A DNA stretch of 64,000 nucleotides from Thermoanaerobacterales bacterium. Its GTDB lineage: Bacteria; Bacillota; Desulfotomaculia; Desulfotomaculales; JASEER01. Where the stretch lies: positions 43,346 through 107,345 of the forward strand of contig JASEER010000002.1 of the NCBI GenBank assembly GCA_030019475.1, given 5' to 3'. Position numbers and translations under genes: made by a program. This document shows positions 25,597-37,458 of the stretch, one piece after another. The notes beneath the pieces are model-generated. The model ran no database searches, was not told the origin of the DNA, and worked only from the letters and a program-made list of their open reading frames with translations. Each line of letters starts with the position of its first letter. Within the stretch, counting starts at the first letter, position 1.

Positions 25597-27441
25597 TCAT
25601 CGAATGACCACCCCGTACTCCCGGAGCCATAAGTCGACCTGGGCCAGGTAGGCCAGCAGCTGCGGGCCGGTCATGAGCTGGCCGTACCAGGGGATGTTAA
25701 GGCTTTCCGCCAAGCGGGCGACATCCCGTACGGCCTCCACGTTGACCAGAGACCGCAGGGGCGAGGCGGGGTCTTCGAGGATGCGCAGGACCCAGTTGCG
25801 GACAGCGTCCAGGTAGGCCGGATGATGCGTCTTCGGGTAGGGGCTCTTGCGTCGCCCCAGAACGTCGTTGGGGAGGACGCCGGCCAGCGCCCGCCGCAGG
25901 AGACCCTTGGCCCTTCCGTCACAGCTTTTTATCACCCACGGGACATTCCAGACATACTGGACCAGGCGGTGGTCGCAGTAAGGCACCCGGACCTCCAGCC
26001 CGACGGCCATGCTCATGCGGTCCTTGCGGTCGAGGAGCGTGGGCATAAACCTGGTCAGGCTCAGGTAGGAAATCTCGCGAATGCGCGCCTCGCGGGGGTC
26101 CTCCCCCGGGAGGCGGGGCACCTCGGACAAGGCCTCATGGTAGCGTTCGGCCATATACTCCTCCGGGCGGATAAGGGCGGCCAGCTCGGGCGAGAGCAGG
26201 CGCGCCCGCTCCCGCGTCATCCGTGCCCAGGGGAAAGCGCTGTCAGCATTCAGGTCTTCCTCCCGGCGGAACCAGGGGTAGCCGCCGAAGACCTCGTCGG
26301 CGGCCTCGCCGGAGAGGGCGACGGTGGCCTCCCGCTTCACCTCCCGGCAGAAGAGATACAGCGAAGAGTCGACGTCGGCCATCCCGGGCAGGTCCCGGGC
26401 GCGGACCACCACCTTTAAGGCCTCGGCCAGTTCGGGGGTATCGATCAGGACCGTCCGGTGGCGTGTACCAAGAAAGGCCGAGACCCGGCGTGTCCAGGGA
26501 GCGTCGGCGTCCGGCTGGAACTCGTTGGGGGCGAAGTAACGGTCGTTCTCGGCATAGTCGACGGAGTAGGTGTGGACCGCTCCGAAACCGGCCCGGGTGA
26601 AGGCTTCGGCGGCGAAGGCGGTGACGGCGCTGGAGTCCAGTCCCCCGGAGAGCAAGACGCAGACCGGGACATCGGCGACGAGCTGCCGTTCCACCGTGTC
26701 CCGGAGTAGATCCCGGACATGGGCGACGGTGGCTTCCAGACCGTCCCCGTGGGGCCGGCTCTCAAGGGTCCAGTAGCGGTGGTGGTGCAGGCCCTTCCGG
26801 TCAAAAAGAAGCCAGCACCCCGGCTTGACCTCCGCGACGTTCTGAAAGACACCGTGTCCCGGTGTACGCCCCGGGCCCATGACGAAGATCTCGGCCAGCC
26901 CTTCGGCGTCCACCGCCGGCTCGACCGCCGGGTGGGCGAGGAGGGCCTTCAGCTCGGAACCGAAGAGCAGGCCATGGCCTCGCTTCGCATAGAAAAGGGG
27001 TTTCACGCCCAGCCGGTCGCGGGCCAGAAACAGGCTTTGGCTCTTCTCACTCCAGACGCCGAAGGCGAAGATCCCGTTCAGCCGTTCGACGCATCCCGGT
27101 CCCCATTCGATATAGGCGGTGAGGAGTACTTCGGTATCCGAGTGTCCCTGGAAGGTATACCCCCGCACGTCCAGTTCCCGTCGCAGGTCGGGTGTGTTAT
27201 AAAGCTCACCGTTATAGACGATGACAAAAGCGTCTTTACCCCGGCGGCGGACCATCGGCTGGCCCCCGCCGGCCGGGTCGACCACCACCAGCCGCCGGTG
27301 GGCCAGGCCGGCATGGGGCGAAAGCCAGATCCCACCGTCATCCGGCCCGCGGCAGGCCAGGGTCGCGCCCATGGCCTCCACGACATCCCTCTCCTGTGTA
27401 AGGTCCAGTTCCCAGTCGATCCAACCCGCGATCCCGCACAT
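25597..27441 (-). CDS. asnB: Asparagine synthetase (glutamine-hydrolysing)
   Basis: A 614-residue protein. MCGIAGWIDW places the Ntn nucleophile Cys at position 2 after removal of Met; RGPDDGG, VYNGELYN and the DTEVLL helix complete the glutaminase. The synthetase half has the PP-loop LLSGGLDSSAV (about residue 257) and GEAADEVFGGY. It converts aspartate and glutamine to asparagine. The start at 27441 gives the required N-terminal MC; upstream codons in frame belong to a leader hairpin. Confidence 0.95.
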   Translation of the reverse strand: MCGIAGWIDWELDLTQERDVVEAMGATLACRGPDDGGIWLSPHAGLAHRRLVVVDPAGGGQPMVRRRGKDAFVIVYNGELYNTPDLRRELDVRGYTFQGHSDTEVLLTAYIEWGPGCVERLNGIFAFGVWSEKSQSLFLARDRLGVKPLFYAKRGHGLLFGSELKALLAHPAVEPAVDAEGLAEIFVMGPGRTPGHGVFQNVAEVKPGCWLLFDRKGLHHHRYWTLESRPHGDGLEATVAHVRDLLRDTVERQLVADVPVCVLLSGGLDSSAVTAFAAEAFTRAGFGAVHTYSVDYAENDRYFAPNEFQPDADAPWTRRVSAFLGTRHRTVLIDTPELAEALKVVVRARDLPGMADVDSSLYLFCREVKREATVALSGEAADEVFGGYPWFRREEDLNADSAFPWARMTRERARLLSPELAALIRPEEYMAERYHEALSEVPRLPGEDPREARIREISYLSLTRFMPTLLDRKDRMSMAVGLEVRVPYCDHRLVQYVWNVPWVIKSCDGRAKGLLRRALAGVLPNDVLGRRKSPYPKTHHPAYLDAVRNWVLRILEDPASPLRSLVNVEAVRDVARLAESLNIPWYGQLMTGPQLLAYLAQVDLWLREYGVVIR

Positions 27442-27476
27442 TACGCTCCATCCCTCCATTGCTCCGGAAAACAAGA

Positions 27477-27507
27477 GGCGCCATGAGTGGGGTACACTCA
27501 TGGCGCC
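27477..27507 (-). terminator. Attenuator-like hairpin in the asnB leader
   Basis: A perfect 13-bp inverted repeat (27477-27489 with 27495-27507, loop GGGTA on the plus strand). In the direction of asnB it is followed by TCTTGTTTTCC and then, 36 bases from the hairpin, by the start codon. A terminator-shaped hairpin placed inside the leader suggests attenuation. No T-box or clear ANTAR hairpin was found upstream of it. Confidence 0.55.
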
Positions 27508-27636
27508 CTTGCCATGGGTCATCGCTTGACTCCGTCGTTACTCACATCCTATGAAGGCGGGCGCCCCTCTTGCGCATAAACGGCGGATATTCCCACGGGC
27601 CAAATATTTCCTTTCCGATGCCGGAGAAAAAAGTGG

Positions 27637-27664
27637 TTGACAGATCCCGCCGTCCGAGTATAAT
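27637..27664 (+). promoter_or_regulatory. Promoter of the glnK-amtB operon
   Basis: TTGACA (27637-27642) and TATAAT (27659-27664) match the sigma-A consensus exactly, spaced 16 bases. The same TTGACA-16-TATAAT arrangement precedes the amidotransferase gene at 39816-39843, and a similar leader follows both. Confidence 0.85.
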
Positions 27665-27675
27665 CAGAGCATAAA

Positions 27676-28132
<457 letters not shown>

Positions 28133-28146
28133 TCACCCGGGCGAGG

Positions 28147-28198
28147 GCGCCCTGTGGAAAGAGAGAGGCCGAAGGCTCTCTCCCCGCAGGGCGCTTTT
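28147..28198 (+). terminator. Terminator-like hairpin between glnK and amtB
   Basis: GCGCCCTG (28147-28154) pairs with CAGGGCGC (28187-28194), enclosing a GAGAGAG/CTCTCTC hairpin, and is followed by TTTT. It would separate a short glnK transcript from glnK-amtB readthrough. Its internal hairpin loop has eight bases, so it is not a clear ANTAR target. Confidence 0.6.
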
Positions 28199-28276
28199 CT
28201 GTTGAACTGCAGAACGCACTTTTCCTGCTCATTATCTGCCCTGGCGGCATTTGCTTAAGGAAGGAGAGCGAGTGAG

Positions 28277-30690
<2,414 letters not shown>

Positions 30691-30739
30691 GGCGAGTAGG
30701 ACGACACTTTAACATTTTGGGTTGAGGAGGTCGAAGCCA

Positions 30740-31057
30740 TTGAAAATGATCCGTGCCGTCGTACGACCGGAAAAGGCGGAAGAGGTGGTCGATGCCCTGG
30801 CTGCGGCCGGGTACGTGGCGCTTACCAAATTGGACGTGGTCGGGCGCGGCAAACAAAAGGGGATCCAGATAGGTGACATCTACTACGATGAGCTTCCGAA
30901 GGTGATGCTCCTCCTCGTCACCGGTGCTGAAAACGTCGCGGAGGTGATCGAAATCATCAGCCGGGCGGCGCATACGGGCAATTTCGGCGACGGGAAGGTC
31001 TTCGTCAGCCCGGTCGAGGAGGCCTACACGGTGCGGACCGGGAGCAAAGGATTATAA
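30740..31057 (+). CDS. nifI1: PII-like regulator NifI1
   Basis: A 105-residue GlnB-family protein between nifH and nifD: MIRAVVRPEKAEEVVDAL, a short T-loop (GRGKQKGIQIGDIYY), AAHTGNFGDGKVF and VRTGS. NifI1 pairs with NifI2 to switch off dinitrogenase after ammonium addition by direct binding, a system known from methanogens and many anaerobic bacteria. The TTG at 30740 is nine bases after TTGAGGAGG; ATG at 30746 is an alternative. Confidence 0.92.
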   Translation: MKMIRAVVRPEKAEEVVDALAAAGYVALTKLDVVGRGKQKGIQIGDIYYDELPKVMLLLVTGAENVAEVIEIISRAAHTGNFGDGKVFVSPVEEAYTVRTGSKGL

Positions 31058-31079
31058 CGAGCAAAGGGGGTGCGCGGCG

Positions 31080-31487
31080 GTGAAGGAGATCGTGGCCATC
31101 ATCCGCCCGAAAAAGATGACCAGGACCAAAGAAGTGCTGGCCGCGCTGGGTTTTCCGGCGCTGACGGCCTGCAAGGTCCTGGGGCGCGGCAAACAAAAGG
31201 GACTGGCGGGCGAGGTCGCCTTCGGTCTGCGGCCGGAACTCACCGGTGAGGAGGGAACGATGCGCTACGTCCCCAAGCGGATGATTTCCGTCGTGGTTCC
31301 TGATGCGGACGCCCGGCTGGTGGTGGAGGCGATTATGAAGGTCAACCGGACGGGGGCCGTCGGCGACGGCCGGGTCTTCGTCTGCCCGGTCGAAGAGGTC
31401 GTGCGGGTGCGCACGGGGGAACGCGACGACGCGGCGATTGCCAACGAAACGGAAAGCGAGGGGGAATACCGGAATGCCCTTGATTAA
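31080..31487 (+). CDS. nifI2: PII-like regulator NifI2
   Basis: A 135-residue GlnB-family protein with the longer T-loop typical of NifI2 (GLRPELTGEEGTMRYVPKR) and NRTGAVGDGRVFV. It follows NifI1 by 22 bases and overlaps nifD by 14 bases. The NifI1-NifI2 pair senses 2-oxoglutarate and ATP. The GTG start at 31080 has GGGGGTG upstream. Confidence 0.93.
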   Translation: MKEIVAIIRPKKMTRTKEVLAALGFPALTACKVLGRGKQKGLAGEVAFGLRPELTGEEGTMRYVPKRMISVVVPDADARLVVEAIMKVNRTGAVGDGRVFVCPVEEVVRVRTGERDDAAIANETESEGEYRNALD

Positions 31488-32928
31488 CCTGAAGTGCAAC
31501 GCGACGATCCCGGAGCGGGAAAAGCACATCTACATCCACGACCCCCGGCAGCCGGTGATTCCGGCCTGCAACATCAATACGGTGCCGGGGGATATGACCG
31601 AACGGGGCTGCGCCTTCGCCGGCGCCCGCGGGGTGATCGGCGGCCCGATCGCCGACATTATTGCGATGGTGCATGCCCCGGTGGGGTGTGCCTGGTATAC
31701 CTGGGCGACGCGGCGGCACCTGTCCGACCTTTATCCCTGGGCTACGCCGACAAAGCTCGCTAACACCGCCTTTAACCGGCGCTACTGCGTGGTGACCGAT
31801 ATGCAGGAGAAGGACGTGGTCTTCGGCGGCGTGAAAAAGCTCAGGCAGGCCTGTCTGGAAGCCTTCCGGCTTTTCCCAGAGGCGCGGGCGATGGTCATCT
31901 TTACCACCTGCACCACGGGTCTGATCGGCGACGACGTGCAGGCGGTGGCCCGCCAGGTGGAAAAGGAGGTCGGCAAGCCGGTCTTCACGGCGGAATCGCC
32001 CGGTTGCTCGGGCGTGAGCCAGTCCAAGGGCCATCACGATTTCAATATGCAATTCTACCGCCAGGTGAAGGCCCTGCGGGAGCGCCGCCCGGAACTGAAG
32101 ATGCGGGAAGAGGAGAAAACGCCGTACGACATCTGCCTGATCGGAGATTACAACATGGACTGGGACCTGAAGGTAATCCGCCCGCTGTTTGAGAAGATCG
32201 GCGTGCGCATCGTGGCGGTTTTTTCCGGAAACGAGCGGATCGAGAACCTGATCAAGATGATCGACGTAAAGCTGAACGTGGTGCACTGCCAGCGTTCCGC
32301 GGAGTACATCGCGCACATGATCAAGGACGGGTATGATATTCCGTTCATCCGGGTCTCGCTCTACGGCATCGAGCAGACGGCGGAGGCGCTGCGGAAGACG
32401 GCGGCCTTTTTCGGGCTGGAGGAGCGGGCGGAAAAGGTGATTGCCGAAGAAGTGGCGCGGGTCGAAAAGGCGCTGGCCTTCTACCGCGAGAAGCTCACCG
32501 GGAAGCGCATCGCCATCTACGTGGGGGGGCCACGGGTCTGGCACTGGATCAGGCTGATGGAGGAACTCGGTATGGAAGTGATCGCCGGCGCCTGTACCTT
32601 CGCCCACGAGGACGACTACGAGAAGATCAACGCCCGGCACAAGGGAGGCATCCTGGTCATCGATGCTCCCAACGAGTTTGAGCTCGAGGAGATGCTGGTT
32701 ACTTTAAAGCCCGACCTTTTCCTTACGGGGCTCAAGGAGAAGTACCTGGGGCGCAAGATGGGCATCCCCACGGTGAACTCCCACTCTTACGAAAAGGGGC
32801 CTTACGCGGGGTTCGCCGGGATGGTGAATTTCGCCCGGGACATTTACCAGGGCATCTACGCCCCGGTCTGGCGGTTCCAGGACGGCCTGCCGGCGGAACA
32901 ACGGGGGGAGGAAGCGGTATGCGGGTAA
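31474..32928 (+). CDS. nifD: Nitrogenase molybdenum-iron protein alpha chain
   Basis: A 484-residue NifD. P-cluster cysteines lie in RGCAFAG, APVGCAWY and TTCTTGLIGDD; a valine follows at the position equivalent to alpha-70; the Q and H in GVSQSKGHH match alpha-191 and alpha-195; the cofactor ligands are the Cys in NVVHCQRS and the His in NSHSYEKGPY. No anfG/vnfG gene follows and homocitrate synthase and molybdate genes are near, so a Mo enzyme is inferred, though parts (WATRRHLSD, FARDIYQGIYAP) recall the group that also includes Anf/Vnf. Confidence 0.93.
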   Translation: MPLINLKCNATIPEREKHIYIHDPRQPVIPACNINTVPGDMTERGCAFAGARGVIGGPIADIIAMVHAPVGCAWYTWATRRHLSDLYPWATPTKLANTAFNRRYCVVTDMQEKDVVFGGVKKLRQACLEAFRLFPEARAMVIFTTCTTGLIGDDVQAVARQVEKEVGKPVFTAESPGCSGVSQSKGHHDFNMQFYRQVKALRERRPELKMREEEKTPYDICLIGDYNMDWDLKVIRPLFEKIGVRIVAVFSGNERIENLIKMIDVKLNVVHCQRSAEYIAHMIKDGYDIPFIRVSLYGIEQTAEALRKTAAFFGLEERAEKVIAEEVARVEKALAFYREKLTGKRIAIYVGGPRVWHWIRLMEELGMEVIAGACTFAHEDDYEKINARHKGGILVIDAPNEFELEEMLVTLKPDLFLTGLKEKYLGRKMGIPTVNSHSYEKGPYAGFAGMVNFARDIYQGIYAPVWRFQDGLPAEQRGEEAVCG

Positions 32929-34400
32929 CGGAAATCCCGGTCGAGGGCATCCCCTACGACCAGTTAAAGGTGGAAAAGATACCGGCCGCGCCGGCCTATG
33001 CGCCGCGTGACCCGGAGTTGGTGGCGGCGGCCGACCGAGCGCTGGTGGTAAACCCGGACCGCACGTGCATGCCGCTGGGGGCGATGTGGGCCGTTTTGGG
33101 AGTGCACCGGGCGATTCCCTTCGTCCAGGGGGCGCAGGGGTGCACCACCTATGTACGGTACACCTTCTGCCGCATCTTCAAGGAGCCGGCGACGATCGCA
33201 ACGGCCTCGTTTCACGAGGACGCCGCGGTCTTCGGCGGCCGCCGCAACCTGGTGGAAGGGCTCCGCAACCTGGCGGTGCGGTACCGGCCCGAGGTGATCG
33301 GTGTGGTCACAACCTGCTCCAGCGAGATCATCGGGGACGATATGGTGAGCTTCATTAAGGCGGCGCGGCAGAACCTGCGCGAGGAACTCGGGGCCGAAGC
33401 GGCGGACCGGATCGCCGTCGTCCTGATCAACACTCCGAGCTTTGCCGGCTCGCACGTCGAGGGGTACAACCGGGCGGCCAGGGCCTTCGTGGAAACGCTG
33501 GCCATGGCCAGGAACACCTCAAGTAACCGGGTAAACATCATTCCCGGCCTGCTCTATCCGGGCGACATCCGGGAGATCAAGCACCTCCTGCGGGAGATGG
33601 GGATCGAAGCGACAATTCTTTTCGATATTTCGGACACCTTGGATGCGCCCCTGGAGCCGCCGCAGCAGATTCCTTACTACCCGCCGGGAGGCACGCGGCT
33701 GGCCGAGATCAGGGAGATGGGCAATGCCTGCGCCACCTTCGCCCTGCAGGCCGACGCCGGCGGCAGCGGCGCCCGGTGGTTGGAGCGGAAATTCGGCATC
33801 CCGGCGGTGGCGGGGCCGGTGCCGGTAGGGGTGGCCGCCACGGACGATCTCCTGCAGCATCTCAGCCGGTTCACGGGGCGGGATGTCCCGGCCGCGCTCC
33901 GCGCCGAGCGCGGCCGCCTGGTGGACGCCATGGCCGACACCTTCCACCACACGATGATGAAGCGGGTGGCCGTCTTCGGTGACCCGGACACCGTGGCGGG
34001 GGTGACGCGGTTTGTCTGCGAGCTGGGCATGACCCCGGTAGCAGTGGCGGCGGGGACCGCCAGCAAGAGGTTCGCACAGGAGGTCGAGGCGGCATTTGCG
34101 GCGTACCGGGAGCTCTTCCTTGACACGCCGAAGGTTTTCAACGGGGGCGATCTCTTCGAATTCGAGGAATACCTTAAAACGCTGCCGCGCCTGGACCTGA
34201 TTATCGGTAATTCCAAAGGGGTGGACATCGCCCGGGAACTTGATGTCCCCTTGGTGAGAGTCGGCTTTCCGGTTTACGACCGTTTTGGATACCAGAAGCG
34301 GCCGATCGTGGGTTACCGCGGGGCGGAGTTGCTGCTCTACGAAATCGTGAACGCCATGCTGGATCACCGCTACCCCGATGACCGGACGCAGCAACTTTAA
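32919..34400 (+). CDS. nifK: Nitrogenase molybdenum-iron protein beta chain
   Basis: A 493-residue NifK with the P-cluster cysteines in RTCMPLGAM, GAQGCTTY and TTCSSEIIGDD, plus the typical TPSFAGSHVEGY and GNSKGVDIA. It overlaps nifD by ten bases and starts without the long N-terminal extension of proteobacterial NifK. It forms the alpha2-beta2 dinitrogenase with NifD. Confidence 0.95.
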   Translation: MRVTEIPVEGIPYDQLKVEKIPAAPAYAPRDPELVAAADRALVVNPDRTCMPLGAMWAVLGVHRAIPFVQGAQGCTTYVRYTFCRIFKEPATIATASFHEDAAVFGGRRNLVEGLRNLAVRYRPEVIGVVTTCSSEIIGDDMVSFIKAARQNLREELGAEAADRIAVVLINTPSFAGSHVEGYNRAARAFVETLAMARNTSSNRVNIIPGLLYPGDIREIKHLLREMGIEATILFDISDTLDAPLEPPQQIPYYPPGGTRLAEIREMGNACATFALQADAGGSGARWLERKFGIPAVAGPVPVGVAATDDLLQHLSRFTGRDVPAALRAERGRLVDAMADTFHHTMMKRVAVFGDPDTVAGVTRFVCELGMTPVAVAAGTASKRFAQEVEAAFAAYRELFLDTPKVFNGGDLFEFEEYLKTLPRLDLIIGNSKGVDIARELDVPLVRVGFPVYDRFGYQKRPIVGYRGAELLLYEIVNAMLDHRYPDDRTQQL

Positions 34401-34419
34401 CAGACCGGAGGGGCGGAAA

Positions 34420-35760
34420 ATGGATACTGGACGGGGAGGATCATCCGGATGCAAATGCTCAGGCCGCCGGCGGGTGGAAGCGCTGCCCTGCTTGCCGGGC
34501 TGCGGCGCGCCCACCATCCCCGGGGAGGTATCCAGCCGGGCGTGCCCGTACTACGGGGCGCGCTGGCTGCTGGCACTGGTCAAGGGCGCGCTGCACCTTG
34601 TGCACGCCCCGGTGGGATGCGCCTATTACGGCGGGTCCGTGCGCGGGAAGGCGTACCGGATGCTCTCCACCGCCCTGGATGAAAAGGAGATTATTTTCGG
34701 AAGCGAGGCCAAGCTGGCGCGGGCGATCCGCGAAGCGGTCCGTCTTTTCCCGGAGGCCGGGGCCATCTTCGTGTACGGCTGCTGCGCTGCGGGGCTCACC
34801 GGTACGGACATAGACGGCATCTGCACCGCCGCCCGCCGCCGTACCGGGCGGCCGGTGGTACCGGTGGGCTGTGCGGGCTTCGCCGGCACCAGCCAGGGCG
34901 ACGGTCACGCCATTGCGGCGGCGGCGCTGGTCAGGTTCCTGGTGGGCCGTGCCCCTCCGGACACGGCCGCGCCGTACGACGTTAATGTCCTGGGCGAATT
35001 TAACAATGGTGGCGATCTGGGGGAGATTGAAGATTTGCTCGGGCGGCTCGGCCTGCGGGTACGCTGTGCCTTCACGGGGAAGGCGGACATCACCGCTCTG
35101 GCCGGTGCCCACCACGCCCGCCTGAACCTGGTGCACTGCCGCCGCACCGGCGGACCATTGGCGGAAGCGATGGCGAAAGAGTACGGCATCCCGCACCTGC
35201 CCGTCAACTTCTTCGGGCTCGCCGCCACCGCGGCCTCCCTGCGGGAAACGGCCGCCCGGTTCGGCCGGGAGCGGATGGCGGAAGAGATAATCCGTGCAGC
35301 CACCACAGAGGCGGCTCCGGTGTTGGAGAGCGTGCGCCGGCATGTGACCGGGTTACGCGTGGGTCTCTACTTCGGGGCCTCGCGCGTGGGAATGATGGCC
35401 GCCGCGTTCCGCGAACTGGGGATGGATGTCGTGTTTGCCGGGGCGCAATTCGGCCTGGCTGAGGATTATGCCGCCGCCGGAGCGCACATGACGGTTGGCG
35501 GCAGGCTTAAAGACGACGCCTCCCAGTGGCAGTTGGAAGATTTTTTGCTGCGGGAAAGGCCGGATCTTTTCGTCGGGGGCACCCGGGAGCGCTTTTTGGC
35601 CCATAAATACGGCGTACCGTTCATGGTTTTCCCCCAGAAGGGCAAGCCCTATGCCGGCTTTAACGGTTTCGTCAATTTCGCCCGGGACATCGTAAAAGCT
35701 CTGCGAGCGCCGGTTTGGCAATTCATTCCGGGGAGGTGGGCGCATGTCTTGGGAGACTGA
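34420..35760 (+). CDS. nifE: FeMo-cofactor scaffold protein NifE
   Basis: A 446-residue NifD/E-family protein. It keeps the cluster cysteines of NifE (RACPYYGARW, VGCAYYGG, YGCCAAGLTG) and the NLIGEYN-like segment (NVLGEFNNGG), but lacks the FeMo-co ligand set of NifD. The N-terminus has an extra Cys-rich stretch (GCKCSG, LPCLPGCG). NifE normally works as NifEN; no nifN gene is present in this cluster. The ATG at 34420 follows CGGAGGGG. Confidence 0.88.
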   Translation: MDTGRGGSSGCKCSGRRRVEALPCLPGCGAPTIPGEVSSRACPYYGARWLLALVKGALHLVHAPVGCAYYGGSVRGKAYRMLSTALDEKEIIFGSEAKLARAIREAVRLFPEAGAIFVYGCCAAGLTGTDIDGICTAARRRTGRPVVPVGCAGFAGTSQGDGHAIAAAALVRFLVGRAPPDTAAPYDVNVLGEFNNGGDLGEIEDLLGRLGLRVRCAFTGKADITALAGAHHARLNLVHCRRTGGPLAEAMAKEYGIPHLPVNFFGLAATAASLRETAARFGRERMAEEIIRAATTEAAPVLESVRRHVTGLRVGLYFGASRVGMMAAAFRELGMDVVFAGAQFGLAEDYAAAGAHMTVGGRLKDDASQWQLEDFLLRERPDLFVGGTRERFLAHKYGVPFMVFPQKGKPYAGFNGFVNFARDIVKALRAPVWQFIPGRWAHVLGD

Positions 35761-36565
35761 CTTGAAGGGACACCCCTGCTTTAACCGAAGCGCCTCTACA
35801 CGTTACGGCCGGGTGCACCTGCCGGTGGCGCCCCGCTGCAACGTCAAGTGCCGCTACTGCGACCGCCGCGGGGACTGCCCGAACGAGAGCGGCCCCGGCG
35901 CCGCCAGCCGGGTGCTGTGCCCGGATGAGGCGTTAGCCGAACTTAAGCGCCTCATGGCGCGCGATCAGCGCATCCGGGTGGCGGCCGTGGCCGGGCCGGG
36001 CGACCCCCTGGCCAACGAGGAGACCTTTCACACCCTGGACCTGGTGCACCGGGAGTTCCCGGAGTTGATCAAGTGCCTGAGCACCAACGGCCTTCTGCTG
36101 TCGGACCGCGTACCGATGCTCAAGGCACTGGGAGTCAAATCGGTGACCGTGACCGTCAACGCCGTCGATCCCCGGGTAGCCGAGCCCGTCTACGAATGGG
36201 TGCGTTACCGGGACGAGACCTATCGCGGCCGCCAGGCCGCCGCGCGCCTGGTCCTCAACCAGCTCGAGGGGATCTGGCGGGCGGTGCGCCTGGGCCTGGC
36301 GGTCAAGGTGAACACCGTCCTGATCCCCGGTGTCAACGAGGGGCACGTGGCGGAGATCTCCCGCGTGGTGAAGGGCCTGGGCGTGAGGCTGATGAACGTC
36401 ATGCCCCTGGTGCCCCGTGCCGGTTTTCGTGACCTCCCGGCGCCCGGCGCGGCTATGATGCGGGCGGCGCGGACGGCGGCGGGCGCCTTCACGCCCCAGA
36501 TGGACTGGTGCCGGCAGTGCCGCGCCGACGCCGCCGGGCTCCTGGGCGAGTGCGGCCGGATATGA
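35744..36565 (+). CDS. nifB: NifB, radical SAM FeMo-cofactor synthase (short form)
   Basis: A 273-residue NifB core without the C-terminal NifX-like domain. HPCFNRSA, the radical SAM motif CNVKCRYC, RRGDCPNESGPGA and AGPGDPLANEETF are diagnostic; CRQC near the end supplies cluster ligands. It makes the 8Fe-9S-C core of the cofactor. It overlaps the end of nifE by 17 bases and its stop overlaps the nifV start (ATGA). Confidence 0.94.
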   Translation: MSWETDLKGHPCFNRSASTRYGRVHLPVAPRCNVKCRYCDRRGDCPNESGPGAASRVLCPDEALAELKRLMARDQRIRVAAVAGPGDPLANEETFHTLDLVHREFPELIKCLSTNGLLLSDRVPMLKALGVKSVTVTVNAVDPRVAEPVYEWVRYRDETYRGRQAAARLVLNQLEGIWRAVRLGLAVKVNTVLIPGVNEGHVAEISRVVKGLGVRLMNVMPLVPRAGFRDLPAPGAAMMRAARTAAGAFTPQMDWCRQCRADAAGLLGECGRI

Positions 36566-37458
36566 AGGGGGTCTTTCTGGTGGATACCACCCTGCGCGAC
36601 GGGGAACAGGCGCCGGGGGTGGCTTTCAGCACGAGGGAAAAGGTCCTTATGGCCCGGCTGCTGGACCGCGCGGGTGTGTACCAGATCGAGGCGGGCATTC
36701 CGGCGATGGGCGAGGTGGAGCAGGAAGCGATAAGGCGCATCGCCGCCCTGGACCTGCGCAGCCGGGTCAGCACCTGGAACCGGATACTGCCGGAAGACAT
36801 CCGGGCTTCGCTCGCCTGCGGGGTGCGGGACGTGCACCTCTCCGCCCCCGTTTCCGAGATCCACCTCCGGTACAAGCTGGGCCGGTCGCGCCGCTGGGTC
36901 CTGGCGCAACTGCGGAAAACGATCGCCTACGCTTTGGCCTACGGCTGCCGCGTAACGGTGGGGACGGAGGACGCCTCCCGGGCGGAGGATGCCTTTCTGG
37001 TGGAGTTCGCGCTGCTGGCGCAAGAGATGGGAGTCGAACGCCTGCGCTACTGCGACACGGTGGGGGTGCTCGACCCTTTCACGACCCTTGAACGTCTCAC
37101 CCGCCTGCGGGAAAAGGTGGCCATCCCGCTTGAATTTCACGGACACAACGATTTCGGCATGGCCACCGCCAACGCGCTGGCGGCGGTCAAGGCCGGGTGC
37201 CGGTACGTGGACGTTACCGTGGGGGGGCTGGGCGAGCGGGCGGGAAACGTGCCTCTGGAAGAGGTGGTGGCGGCGCTGGAGCACCTTTACGGCCTCCCGG
37301 CGGGCCTCGACCGCCGCCGGCTCAGCATCTTGAGCCGCGTGGTGGCCAGGGCGGCCGGCCGGGAGAGGAAAAAGGTCATAAGCGACACGGCGATCGGGGA
37401 CCGGCCGCACAGGCAAAAGGAGGAAGCGGAATGCGAAAGAGAGCCTGGTTTTTCGTAA
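36562..37458 (+). CDS. nifV: Homocitrate synthase NifV
   Basis: A 298-residue TIM-barrel enzyme of the isopropylmalate synthase family: LVDTTLRDGEQAPGV, the metal-binding HGHNDFGMATANAL and GGLGERAGNVPLEEV. At under 300 residues it lacks the regulatory domain of LeuA, and its nif position indicates homocitrate production for FeMo-co. Its start overlaps nifB and its end overlaps modA by 28 bases. Confidence 0.92.
   Translation: MKGVFLVDTTLRDGEQAPGVAFSTREKVLMARLLDRAGVYQIEAGIPAMGEVEQEAIRRIAALDLRSRVSTWNRILPEDIRASLACGVRDVHLSAPVSEIHLRYKLGRSRRWVLAQLRKTIAYALAYGCRVTVGTEDASRAEDAFLVEFALLAQEMGVERLRYCDTVGVLDPFTTLERLTRLREKVAIPLEFHGHNDFGMATANALAAVKAGCRYVDVTVGGLGERAGNVPLEEVVAALEHLYGLPAGLDRRRLSILSRVVARAAGRERKKVISDTAIGDRPHRQKEEAECEREPGFS

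Noticed and set aside
28147..28198. An eighth ANTAR leader between glnK and amtB
   Set aside because: The inner hairpin loop has eight bases; only a terminator-like structure is supported.
31474..32928. nifD might be an Anf/Vnf (Fe-only or V) nitrogenase subunit
   Set aside because: No G-subunit gene follows, and nifV, nifE and modABC are adjacent; the P-cluster and cofactor residues match NifD. Some segments resemble Anf/Vnf and the call could change with a phylogeny.
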